NCBI GenBank assembly: GCA_031291725.1
Contig: JARLIM010000034.1
Location: 62,001-126,000, forward strand
DNA: 64,000 nt
Source: Acetobacteraceae bacterium
GTDB taxonomy: Bacteria; Pseudomonadota; Alphaproteobacteria; Acetobacterales; Acetobacteraceae
Direction of reading: 5' to 3'
Numbering within the stretch: position 1 is the stretch's first letter; each line of letters begins with the position of its first letter. A program made the position numbers and the translations under genes. Of this stretch, positions 1-7,168 are shown one piece after another. The notes beneath the pieces are model-generated. The model was not told where the DNA came from and did no database searches. It saw only the letters and a program-made list of their open reading frames with translations.

Positions 1-146
1 GAATTGTTTTATGATAATGGATAAAATCAATTTGTAACCCAGTGCAATTTTTTGATGAGTTTTGAAAAGATTTCAAAGGCAAAAATTGCAACCATTTGAT
101 TATAAATGATTTATATATTTATCGAGATTCGCCAGCCTCGTGCCGG

Positions 147-160
147 TTGATTTGAATCAA
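147..160. promoter_or_regulatory. FNR/CRP-family box TTGATTTGAATCAA
   Basis: The sequence TTGAT-TTGA-ATCAA is an exact match to the FNR/FixK/Anr consensus TTGAT-N4-ATCAA. Its centre (153.5) lies about 40 nt before the start point predicted from a possible -10 element TAATTA at 182-187, which is the classic position for activation by FNR-type proteins. It suggests that the curli-like operon responds to low oxygen or a related signal. The match is seen directly; regulation is inferred. Confidence 0.6.
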
Positions 161-181
161 GACAAATAGAGAAAATTAAAG

Positions 182-187
182 TAATTA
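182..187 (+). promoter_or_regulatory. Candidate -10 element of the curli-like operon
   Basis: TAATTA at 182-187 differs from TATAAT at three positions. I propose it mainly because its distance from the FNR-type box fits an activator-dependent promoter, where a -35 hexamer is not needed. The resulting start point would be near 194. Weak on its own. Confidence 0.3.
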
Positions 188-296
188 TCCCGTCAGAAGC
201 CAAAAAATATTGATGGCTCATAAGAAAAATATTGCTGTGTTAACGGCTTTTCGCGACCGCTCAGAAGGCGGCGGGAGTTGTCGGGAGGTTGGTCAT

Positions 297-376
297 ATGC
301 GTGATATTGGGCTTTTTGCGTTTTCTGGGGGCTGGGCATTGCGGTCACCGCACATGCGTCAGATCTGACATATAAT
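297..376 (+). other. Apparent frameshifted signal peptide of CsgF
   Basis: An ATG at 297 with a strong ribosome binding site opens a frame that begins like a signal peptide but stops at 366-368. The hydrophobic core and the cleavage region (AVTAHA, then SDLTYN) lie in the csgF frame, which has no ATG, GTG or TTG between a stop at 302-304 and the internal ATG at 377. A single-base shift between about 312 and 331, near a T5 run (313-317) or a G5 run (327-331), would join the two into a normal leader. It could be a sequencing error, a real mutation, or programmed or phase-variable slippage. Confidence 0.6.
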
Positions 377-739
377 ATGATGTCGCCAAACTTTGGCGGT
401 TCCAACGGTATTGCGTTGTCGATGGCGCAAGAGGCAAACGGCCTCAAGGCTTCACAGGCCCAAGCGCGGGCGGCGGCCAGCGCGGCGTTGACTGGCAGCT
501 CCAGCACCTCACAGGCGAGTGCGCAGAACCAGGCGTTCATCAATGCTATTATTTCGCAGTTGACTGGGCTGGTCGCTTACAAGGTGGCTGCGGGGATTGC
601 CAATTCAGCCGACGGTCAAGCCGGTACCGTGCAATCGGGCGATACCACAATATCCTATGTCAACACGGGCGGGCAGCTCTCGGTCACACTGACGTCGCCA
701 TCAGGCTCGACGACGTTGGCTGTGCCGACGGGGCTGTGA
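377..739 (+). CDS. csgF: CsgF-like curli assembly protein (5' end frameshifted)
   Basis: This is a CsgF-type protein, which in known curli systems is secreted to the cell surface and works with the CsgG pore to anchor the nucleator. The family signature PNFGGSNG follows the predicted mature N-terminus, as PNFGG does in E. coli CsgF. A helical stretch FINAIISQLTG and a C-terminal strand pair (ISYVNTGGQLSVTLTS) also fit. The ATG used here gives 120 residues without a signal peptide. The true N-terminus should be about 26 residues further upstream and appears to be reached only across a frameshift. The stop overlaps the csgG GTG start (GTGA), so the two are probably translationally coupled. It could be non-functional if the frameshift is real. 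Confidence 0.72.
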   Translation: MMSPNFGGSNGIALSMAQEANGLKASQAQARAAASAALTGSSSTSQASAQNQAFINAIISQLTGLVAYKVAAGIANSADGQAGTVQSGDTTISYVNTGGQLSVTLTSPSGSTTLAVPTGL

Positions 740-1554
740 CGTCGATGAAGCCCCGCACCTTCCGCTCCCGCACGCTGCGTTCCAGCGTCGCTCTGGTGGC
801 GGTTAATCTGGCGTTGGTTGGCTGTGTCGCCGGACCGATGCCTTCAAGCGTGCCCGAGACCGTTGCAAAGGAGGATATCGCTCTACCCGCCCCGCCATCG
901 CGGCCCCTGACGGTTGGCGTGTATTCCTGCATCGACACCACTGGCCAGCGCCGTCCAACCGGGCTGTCACAAGAGCTGAGTACTGCCGTGCCGATGGATT
1001 GCACGCCCTACCTGGTGAAAGCCTTGCAGGAATTGTCACCGGGATATCTCAATCTTGTCGAACGCCAGCACGTCGATGAATTGCTGCGCGAGCGGCAGAT
1101 CGGCACCCTGGCGCTGAACGCCGGCGCCGCCGTCGCCGCCGGGACCGCCGCACACACTCCCCCACTGCGCCAACTTGCCACCCTGCAGGTGGCCGAGGTG
1201 CTGCTGATCGGCCAGGTGGTGGCATATGACCGAGAGACGCAGGATGTCAGCGCAGGCTTTGCACTCGCGGGCGTGGGCGGCACCGGAACCTACGTGACCG
1301 ATCTTGTCACCTTCAGCCTGCGTGCCGTTGCCGTGCAAACCGGGTCGGTGTTGGGCGAGACGATGGTGACCAAGTCGATCACCTCGTTCAAGCTTGGCGC
1401 GCATGACACCCAAATTTGGCCAACCACCGTGATGGAGGCGGAGCTTGGTGGTTCGACCAACGAGCCGGTTGGCTTGGCCTTGCGGTTGGCAACGCGCAGC
1501 GCGCTGAAGGAATTGGTCACAAACGGCATCGCGTCCGGCTGGTGGCGATCCTGA
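736..1554 (+). CDS. csgG: CsgG-like outer-membrane curli secretion lipoprotein
   Basis: The predicted product is the lipoprotein pore that exports curli subunits across the outer membrane. It has 272 residues, close to the 277 of E. coli CsgG. It begins with a basic, hydrophobic leader and a lipobox (LVGC, Cys30) and contains family blocks: VERQHVDELLRERQIG near residue 110, LLIGQVVAYDRE near 155, a variable Gly-rich segment near 175-190, and GSTNEPVGLALRLA near 235, comparable to TSNEPV in E. coli. Start: GTG at 736 overlaps the csgF stop, while ATG at 745 would give a tidier leader (MKPRTFRSR). It lies between csgF and the first curlin-like gene, the expected setting. I see no csgE or csgD in this window. 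Confidence 0.85.
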   Translation: MTSMKPRTFRSRTLRSSVALVAVNLALVGCVAGPMPSSVPETVAKEDIALPAPPSRPLTVGVYSCIDTTGQRRPTGLSQELSTAVPMDCTPYLVKALQELSPGYLNLVERQHVDELLRERQIGTLALNAGAAVAAGTAAHTPPLRQLATLQVAEVLLIGQVVAYDRETQDVSAGFALAGVGGTGTYVTDLVTFSLRAVAVQTGSVLGETMVTKSITSFKLGAHDTQIWPTTVMEAELGGSTNEPVGLALRLATRSALKELVTNGIASGWWRS

Positions 1555-1641
1555 CCGAAAGAATTTTCCCTCGCCTGCCTCCCCCTGGCGAGTGGAAATA
1601 ACGCCCGGCTTCACCGCTGGGCAAGCAAGAGGACAAAGATC

Positions 1642-2814
1642 ATGCGTAACTCTTTAAAACTTCTGGTGGCAACGACAGCCCTGATCGGGGTGACCCAATT
1701 GGCGCATGCTACAAGTGCAAATACCATTTACATTGATGCCACAGACAACTCAGGCAGCGTAAGCTCGATTGCGATCGTTCAGGATTCGACTGGTTCGGGA
1801 AACGTCGTGGCGAGCACCGGTGCCGGCACTGCCGCGCTGCCAATCGCCGGTGCTATGGGCAATGTGTCGATCACCCAGACGGGCAGCGGCAACGTGCTGT
1901 CCGGTGGAATCAAGGTCGCGCCGTCGAGCGGCACGGCTGGCGATCTCACCGCAAGCTACACCAGCGGCAGCAATGGCACCAACACAGACTCACTCACCAT
2001 TGGTTCCTCTCATAAGCCGACCTCGGTCGGAGGTGCGTCCTATAGCGGTGGCAATTCGGGTAGCTGGACAACCACCGGCCCCCTGAGCATCACCATGGAC
2101 GCAACGAGCGGATCTGCGACGGGCAACAACGCCGTGACCGACGCGTTGGATGCCACCGGAGCGCTGAACTATACGCTCAACGTCGCAGGCAGTGCCAACA
2201 CCATCGGCAACACACTCTCCGGCTCCAGCATCAAGCTGAATGTCAATGCGACCGGCGATAGCAACACTGTGGCCAACAGCATCACTGGCGCAGGCGCGAT
2301 TGCCCTTGACGTGGCAATGACCGGCGGCGGTGGCAGTAACAGTGTGACCACCAACTCGACCGGCGGAGGTGCCAAGACGGTGGTCGTTCAACTGGCATCG
2401 AGCGGCAACACGGTCGACAACGAACTCGGCTCGGGTGGCGGCGCACAGACCAGCACGTTGGTTGCCGACAGCACGTCGAAGGTCAATTATTTGCTGACTC
2501 AAACCACATCGGGCGGCGGCGCGACGGCCAACGTAACGCTGAACGGCGCGGCTGGCACCTCCGGCGTGAACAACGGCCAGGCTGACATCACGGTCGCGCA
2601 GGGCGATAGCGCGACGGCAAACCTGACCCTCTACGGCGGTGGCTATGCTATGGGCCCGACAGCCTACGGTAGCAGCACCTACACTGGCGGTCTGACCAGC
2701 GACGGTGCGGCAGGCGGCCAGTATGCCGTCGTGGTATCGCAGTCCGCGGGTGCGGTGCTGAACGCGACAGTGACATCCAACGCCGCAGGCTTCACGGCTG
2801 TCTTCAAGCAGTGA
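1642..2814 (+). CDS. Curlin-like repetitive secreted protein, large paralogue
   Basis: This is a 390-residue secreted protein, probably a structural or nucleating fibre subunit. A signal peptide (residues 1 to about 23, ending QLAHA) is followed by a mature protein rich in Gly, Ser, Thr, Asn and Ala with almost no charged residues. Near residue 75 a curlin-like unit reads VSITQTGSGNVL. The middle consists of about six degenerate 22-26 residue units with a V-x-x-x-G-x-x-N-x-V pattern, such as LNVNATGDSNTVANS. The classical curlin pattern S-x5-Q-x-G-x-G-N-x-A-x3-Q is only partly kept. The first 65 and last 60 residues resemble those of the 3289-4053 protein. A ribosome binding site (AGAGGAC) precedes the ATG. 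Function as amyloid is inferred from the csgF-csgG context. Confidence 0.7.
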   Translation: MRNSLKLLVATTALIGVTQLAHATSANTIYIDATDNSGSVSSIAIVQDSTGSGNVVASTGAGTAALPIAGAMGNVSITQTGSGNVLSGGIKVAPSSGTAGDLTASYTSGSNGTNTDSLTIGSSHKPTSVGGASYSGGNSGSWTTTGPLSITMDATSGSATGNNAVTDALDATGALNYTLNVAGSANTIGNTLSGSSIKLNVNATGDSNTVANSITGAGAIALDVAMTGGGGSNSVTTNSTGGGAKTVVVQLASSGNTVDNELGSGGGAQTSTLVADSTSKVNYLLTQTTSGGGATANVTLNGAAGTSGVNNGQADITVAQGDSATANLTLYGGGYAMGPTAYGSSTYTGGLTSDGAAGGQYAVVVSQSAGAVLNATVTSNAAGFTAVFKQ

Positions 2815-2827
2815 CCTTTGGTGTCGC

Positions 2828-3271
2828 ATGAGACTGTTCCGTCTTAGGATGACGCAGTTGCTGGCCATCGGGGCGCTTGTCGCCCCGATGGTGTTGCTGC
2901 CGCGGGCCGGGCAGGCGGCGTGGTTCGAGATTTGCCGTGGACTCAATCTGGTCGGTGCGAACCTGCAGCCGGTGCTGGTGCCACAAGGATCGCTGTTTCG
3001 CGACAATGGGCGGGCAGACGATCCATTGGCCGATTTTACCGGTGATAAATGGCAGTTGCGGTTGGAGACGATCTATCGGGTTCAGATCACGCAGTTGAGC
3101 AATTGTGTGCGCGTTCTGGTGCGCATCACCAGTGATTCATCCACCAAATCAGTGGCGGCAACCGATAATCGTCGCTTCGTCTATGTCGGCTCGTCCAATC
3201 TGCTGGACGAGATTCAGCCATCGGAAGATCTGATGTCTGTGCGCGGGCGGGTGATCGACAGTGTGCCGTAA
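2828..3271 (+). CDS. Small secreted protein of unknown function in curli operon
   Basis: I do not recognise this 147-residue protein. It starts with a basic, hydrophobic leader (about residues 1-30, ending GQAA) and so is probably exported to the periplasm or surface. The mature part has two cysteines that could form a disulphide, alternating hydrophobic residues suggesting beta strands, and an acidic C-terminal third. It begins 13 nt after the first curlin-like gene and ends 17 nt before the second, so co-transcription is likely. In curli operons this position is often held by accessory factors (CsgE, CsgC or CsgH), but I see none of their motifs. A chaperone or cap role is a guess from position only. 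No clear ribosome binding site is visible. Confidence 0.6.
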   Translation: MRLFRLRMTQLLAIGALVAPMVLLPRAGQAAWFEICRGLNLVGANLQPVLVPQGSLFRDNGRADDPLADFTGDKWQLRLETIYRVQITQLSNCVRVLVRITSDSSTKSVAATDNRRFVYVGSSNLLDEIQPSEDLMSVRGRVIDSVP

Positions 3272-3288
3272 TAAGCCGGGGGTGTCCC

Positions 3289-4053
3289 ATGCCCAACCGC
3301 CTGCATGCGTTGAAAGGCGCTCACGCGCATCTGCTGAACGCCGCGAGCGGACTCGTCGGCGTGTACTGCATGATGATGCCGCTGGTGGCTGACGCAGGAA
3401 ATGCGATCTTTATCGACGCCGGAACCTCCGGCTCGACCAGCGCGATTGCCATCATCCAAGACAGCAGCAATGCCAGCAACACCGTCAGCGGCCTGGGTGG
3501 TGCGGGCACACCCTTCACCGTCAATGGTGCCTGGGGCACTGTCTCCATGTCCCAGAGCGGTGCGCATAATGTGCTGCAAGGCAACATTACCAATCGCGTC
3601 AGCGGTGCCGGCTCGAACAGTTTTACGGTCACGCAGACCGGTGGTGGCAATAGCGTTGACGCCACGGTTTTTGCCGATACCGGCGCGACCGGCAACAGCT
3701 TCCAACTCAACACCCAATCTAGCGGCAACCTACTTGTTGGCATCTACTCCACGGCGGTCGGTTCGTCCGTCAACGCCACGATTTCCAACGTCGCAGCCGG
3801 TGGCGGCGGCGTTTATGTCCAACAGGCGGGAACAGGGTCCAATGCCGCGGTAGAGCTGACGGTGAATGGCGGCGGGTTCAGCCTCGGCAATCTGTCGACC
3901 CCGACCATCGCCGCCCCGTTGACAGGCTTTTTTAGCACGCCCCCCGGCGTGGCGGTATACCAGACCGGATCGGCGGCGATCATCGCAACGGTGACGCCAA
4001 GCGCCAATGGCTATACGGCAGCCATTACCAGTTCAGGGAATTACCACCCTTAA
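3289..4053 (+). CDS. Curlin-like repetitive secreted protein, small paralogue
   Basis: This 254-residue protein is the second fibre-type subunit of the operon. After a long leader (about residues 1-36, ending ADAGNA) it shows an N-terminal block, IFIDAGTSGS then AIAIIQDS, matching IYIDATDNSG then SIAIVQDS in the 390-residue protein. The two also share a C-terminal block (VNGGGFSLG, then VAVYQTGSAAIIATV). The middle has several curlin-style units, for example VSMSQSGAHNVL and TVTQTGGGNSVDA, closer to the classical Q-x-G-x-x-N pattern than those of the larger paralogue. GGGGGTG before the ATG is a plausible ribosome binding site. One of the pair may nucleate and the other polymerise, as CsgB and CsgA do, but the sequence does not say which. 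Confidence 0.72.
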   Translation: MPNRLHALKGAHAHLLNAASGLVGVYCMMMPLVADAGNAIFIDAGTSGSTSAIAIIQDSSNASNTVSGLGGAGTPFTVNGAWGTVSMSQSGAHNVLQGNITNRVSGAGSNSFTVTQTGGGNSVDATVFADTGATGNSFQLNTQSSGNLLVGIYSTAVGSSVNATISNVAAGGGGVYVQQAGTGSNAAVELTVNGGGFSLGNLSTPTIAAPLTGFFSTPPGVAVYQTGSAAIIATVTPSANGYTAAITSSGNYHP

Positions 4054-4120
4054 AAAAGTCGCTCAACCGATTGCCGCGCCCGTGTCTTTCGCGCACCGAT
4101 CCTGTCGGCGGTATGGCCTG

Positions 4121-4948
4121 TTAAACTGCCATGTGGCCAGGGTAGTCCGGGTCGAGCACGAACGGGAACGGCCCGGCATGGTCGTCCACATAGACGGTGT
4201 GGGATGCAATCACATCGCCGAGGCTGGTGTGCACCTGAAACGCTGGCGGTTCCAGGGTCCAAAAGCCCGCATCGTCCCCCAGCGTGAACTCCACCTGATG
4301 CGCGACCGAGGGGGCGATCGATCCGATCGCGTGCGCCAAGGGGACGTTGACGGGGCGATGCACATGGCCGCAGAGCACGCGACTGACCTGAGGGTGGCGC
4401 GCGATCAAGGCGGTGAATTCGGCCGCATTGCGCAAGTTGATCGCATCCATATGGCCGATGCCGGTCAGGAAGGGCGGGTGATGCATCACCACCACCGTCG
4501 GGCGTTGCGGCGCGGCGGCCAGGGCGGCGTCGAGCCACGCCATCCGTGCGGCGCATAATTCGCCCGCCCCGCTGCCGGGAATGACGGTGTCGAGCATCAC
4601 CAGACGCAGCGCGTGTTCATCAATCACATATTGCACGAAATCTGGATGCGCGGTCACACCTGCAAAGCCGCACATCTCGGCCTTCATCACGTCGCGACGG
4701 TCGTGATTGCCGGGAATGAGATAGACCGGCACCGACAAGGTTCGCTGCAGCATGGCGCGCAGATTGGCGTATTCGGCCACCAACCCGTTATCGGTCAGAT
4801 CGCCGGAGATCACCACCGCATCCGGGCGCTGCTTCATCGTGGCCACCCGACGCAGGGCGCGTTCGGTGAGTTGATTGGTCTCAGCGGTGCGATACGCCGC
4901 CAAGCCCACTGGGCGGACATGCAGGTCGGTGAGTTGAACAAGAATCAT
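4121..4948 (-). CDS. gpdQ: GpdQ-type glycerophosphodiesterase (metallophosphoesterase)
   Basis: This 275-residue calcineurin-type phosphoesterase probably hydrolyses glycerophosphodiesters in the cytoplasm. All binuclear-metal motifs are present: D8-x-H10 (LTDLH), GDLTDNG near 50, the GNHD motif near 80, VMHHPP near 155 and GHVHRP near 195. The overall pattern (RPDAVVISGDL, YLIPGNHD, MHHPP then MD, and VHQVEF near the end) and the length match Enterobacter GpdQ closely. It follows ugpA-ugpE-ugpB on the same strand, which supports a role in releasing glycerol 3-phosphate from imported phosphodiesters. Cyclic-nucleotide phosphodiesterase (CpdA-like) activity is the main alternative. The 81-nt gap to ugpB holds a perfect palindromic element. 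Confidence 0.82.
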   Translation of the reverse strand: MILVQLTDLHVRPVGLAAYRTAETNQLTERALRRVATMKQRPDAVVISGDLTDNGLVAEYANLRAMLQRTLSVPVYLIPGNHDRRDVMKAEMCGFAGVTAHPDFVQYVIDEHALRLVMLDTVIPGSGAGELCAARMAWLDAALAAAPQRPTVVVMHHPPFLTGIGHMDAINLRNAAEFTALIARHPQVSRVLCGHVHRPVNVPLAHAIGSIAPSVAHQVEFTLGDDAGFWTLEPPAFQVHTSLGDVIASHTVYVDDHAGPFPFVLDPDYPGHMAV

Positions 4949-4972
4949 GGCGTGTTCTCAATGCGTTGGAAT

Positions 4973-5016
4973 CGTCATTGCGAGACCATGGCTCCCCCCG
5001 CGGCCTCGCAATGACG
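4973..5016. repeat. Perfect 12-bp inverted repeat of the CGTCATTGCGAG type
   Basis: CGTCATTGCGAG is followed after 20 nt by its exact reverse complement CTCGCAATGACG. It sits between ugpB and gpdQ. The same outer ends (CGTCATTG ... CAATGACG) occur in the three-copy array at 19736-20050, so this is a dispersed palindromic repeat rather than a chance hairpin. As RNA it could act as a processing or termination hairpin that sets the gpdQ level; that is inference. Confidence 0.8.
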
Positions 5017-5029
5017 ATGACGAGAAAAC

Positions 5030-6337
5030 TTACTGCGGCAGCTTCAGCGCGGTCTGTTCCACATAGGGGCGCAGCAACGCATCGGCATCTTTCTGCGCCT
5101 GCGCCATCGCATCGGCAGGCTTTGCCTTGCCGGACAGCACAGCCTGCACCTGATCCTCCAATGCCTTGCGCACACCGACGGTGTTGAAGGTGGCAAACCA
5201 CGGCTCGCCATAGGCCAGCTGATCGATGGCCACCTTCGCATTCGGGTCTTGCGCCAGATAGGCCTTCATCTCCGGCAGGTCATAGGCGGCCATGCGCGGG
5301 GCGAAATAGCCGGTGAAGCGGCTCCAGGCACCGTTGACGGCGGGGCTGGTCAGATAGGAGATCAGCTTCCAAGCCGCCTGCTGGCGCTCCGGCGAATTGC
5401 CGGTGGGGATGAGCAGCGACGCACCGCCGATCGGCGCGGCATTGCGCATCGCGCGCGGCATGAAGGCCACCTTGAACGGCTTCTTCATGTTGTCGCGCAC
5501 ATAGCCCAGCGCCCCGGTGGAGGCGACCATCATCGCCGTGCGGCCGGAGAAGAATGCCGAGGAGGCGGCGGATGCGTCGATCACGCCTTCCGGCATCACC
5601 TGATGCTTGTGCACCAGATCGTCGAGGAACTGCACCGCGCCGATGGTGGAGGGGCTGTTGTAATACACCTCGCCACCCCAGCCATGATTGAAATAATCGC
5701 CGCCATTGGACATCGCCAGCCCCGATGTCAGCCAGCCGAGATAGTCGTAGCTGGAGACAATCTCCACGCCCGCCTGCACCAGATGATCGCCATCGTGCTT
5801 GGTCAGCTTCTTGGCGTCATCCACCCATTCCTGCCAGGTCACTGGCGGTTTTTCCGGGTCCAGGCCAGCCTGTTGGAAGGCTTCCACGCTGTAATAGAGG
5901 ATCGGCGTGGAGTTGTGGAACGGCACGCCATAGACATGGCCGTCTTCCGTGGCGTTCGGGCGCACGGCGGGGAAGAACTGTCCGATGAAGGCTTGCGGCG
6001 TCTGGCCGTCCTTGCCGATCAGGCCGTCGAGCGACACCGCTTTCTGATCGATGGCGTATTCGCGGATGAAATTGGCACTCATCAGCGCCACTGCGGGCGG
6101 CTTGCCTGCCGAGATCGCCGCACGGGTCTTCAAATTGGTGTCGTCATACGAGCCGGTATAGACCGGGGTGACATGCACGTCGGACTGGCTGGCATTGAAG
6201 CCTTCGACCACGCGCGTCATCTCGATGGCAAGTTTGCCCTGCACCGGCACGGGAAAGAAGAAATCGATGTCGGTGGCGGCCTGAGCGGTGCCGCCGACAC
6301 TGAGCAAGGCTGCGGCTGCGAGCAGAAGCTGACGCAT
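5030..6337 (-). CDS. ugpB: Glycerol-3-phosphate-type ABC substrate-binding protein
   Basis: This 435-residue periplasmic binding protein has a signal peptide (residues 1-20, ending GTAQA) and the UgpB pattern. That includes IDFFFPVPVQGKL just after cleavage, where UgpB proteins read FWHSM or FFYPV, then VYTGSYDDTNLKTRAAISAGKPPAV and PTGNSPERQQAAWKLISYL. Length matches E. coli UgpB (438). It should bind glycerol 3-phosphate or a glycerophosphodiester and deliver it to the UgpA/UgpE permease encoded just upstream. The gene lies 12 nt after ugpE and is followed by gpdQ. Related binding proteins take up sugars, so the ligand is inferred from the GpdQ neighbour and overall resemblance. Confidence 0.8.
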   Translation of the reverse strand: MRQLLLAAAALLSVGGTAQAATDIDFFFPVPVQGKLAIEMTRVVEGFNASQSDVHVTPVYTGSYDDTNLKTRAAISAGKPPAVALMSANFIREYAIDQKAVSLDGLIGKDGQTPQAFIGQFFPAVRPNATEDGHVYGVPFHNSTPILYYSVEAFQQAGLDPEKPPVTWQEWVDDAKKLTKHDGDHLVQAGVEIVSSYDYLGWLTSGLAMSNGGDYFNHGWGGEVYYNSPSTIGAVQFLDDLVHKHQVMPEGVIDASAASSAFFSGRTAMMVASTGALGYVRDNMKKPFKVAFMPRAMRNAAPIGGASLLIPTGNSPERQQAAWKLISYLTSPAVNGAWSRFTGYFAPRMAAYDLPEMKAYLAQDPNAKVAIDQLAYGEPWFATFNTVGVRKALEDQVQAVLSGKAKPADAMAQAQKDADALLRPYVEQTALKLPQ

Positions 6338-6349
6338 GGTCTGGGTTCC

Positions 6350-7168
6350 TTATTTGAGTCCGGTGGAGGCAAGGCTTGCCGTGAAGCGGCGTTGCAGCAG
6401 GGTGAAGCCCAGCAGCAAGGGCAGCGCGACGAGGGCGGTGCCTGCGGCGATCACGCCCCACGAGCCGCCGCTTTCCGAGGCCAGCGTGAAACTCGCCAGC
6501 CCGACGGTGAGTACCTGATGCTGCGGGGAGGACACCGCCATCAGGGGCCAGAGAAATTCGTTCCAATGCGCGCTGACCGAGACGACGGCGAACGAGGCCA
6601 ACCCCGGCCATGCCATCGGCAGCAAGATATGGCGCATGATTTGCAGTCGCGACGCGCCGTCAATCCGTGCCGCCTCCTCGAAATCGCGCGGGATGGAACG
6701 GAAGGTCTGCCGCATCAGGAAAACGCCGAAAGCCGAGGCGCAATAGGGGGCTGCGATCCCGGCGAGACTGTCGAACAGGCCGAGATGGACGATCATCTGC
6801 AAATTCGGCACCACCAGCACCGCCGGTGGCAGCAGCAATTGCAGCAGAAACAGCGCAAACACCGTGCTGCGGCCAGGGAAATCGATCCGCGCGAAGGCAT
6901 ATCCGGCCAGCGACACCGTGACCATCTGCACGGCCAGAATGCCCACGCAGAGCAGGGCGGTGTTGAGGTACCACAGCGGAAAATGCCCGCTCTCCCAGGC
7001 GTCGCGGTAATTGTCCCAGCCGAACGGACCACTCGGCCACAGCGATGCCAGATCGGCCTGTCCCGGCGCATCCGGGCGCATCGAGGCGACCGCCATCCAG
7101 GCGAACGGGGCCAGCCACAGCAGGCCCGCCAAGGCTGCCAGCAGCAGGAAGACGCGCTCAGCTTTCAT
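6350..7168 (-). CDS. ugpE: ABC transporter permease, UgpE type
   Basis: This 272-residue inner-membrane permease has about six hydrophobic segments and a conventional EAA loop (EEAARIDGASRLQIMRHILLP, with LP closing the motif), which contacts the ATPase. I start it at the ATG at 7168 (MKAERVFLLL). The longer upstream frame overlaps ugpA and begins with residues unlike a membrane N-terminus. The chosen start overlaps the end of ugpA by 11 nt, fitting translational coupling. It should pair with UgpA to form the membrane channel. No ATPase gene (ugpC) lies in this cluster. Confidence 0.8.
   Translation of the reverse strand: MKAERVFLLLAALAGLLWLAPFAWMAVASMRPDAPGQADLASLWPSGPFGWDNYRDAWESGHFPLWYLNTALLCVGILAVQMVTVSLAGYAFARIDFPGRSTVFALFLLQLLLPPAVLVVPNLQMIVHLGLFDSLAGIAAPYCASAFGVFLMRQTFRSIPRDFEEAARIDGASRLQIMRHILLPMAWPGLASFAVVSVSAHWNEFLWPLMAVSSPQHQVLTVGLASFTLASESGGSWGVIAAGTALVALPLLLGFTLLQRRFTASLASTGLK

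Larger units (their letters stand above)
1..296. other. AT-rich non-coding leader upstream of the curli-like operon
   Basis: This stretch is much richer in A and T than the genes that follow, and I see no credible coding region in it. It holds an FNR-type inverted repeat at 147-160 and a possible -10 element at 182-187. A good ribosome binding site (GGGAGG, 283-288) lies 8 nt before an ATG at 297. A short in-frame extension from an ATG at 213 exists but has no ribosome binding site. The region probably carries the operon promoter and a leader of about 100 nt. Confidence 0.6.

Noticed and set aside
213-368. 51-codon frame containing the ATG at 297
   Set aside because: The ATG at 213 lacks a ribosome binding site, and the downstream part is explained as a frameshifted signal peptide of csgF.
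371-376. Perfect TATAAT inside the csgF coding region
   Set aside because: It encodes Tyr-Asn at the mature N-terminus, has no matching -35 element and lies within the conserved protein start.
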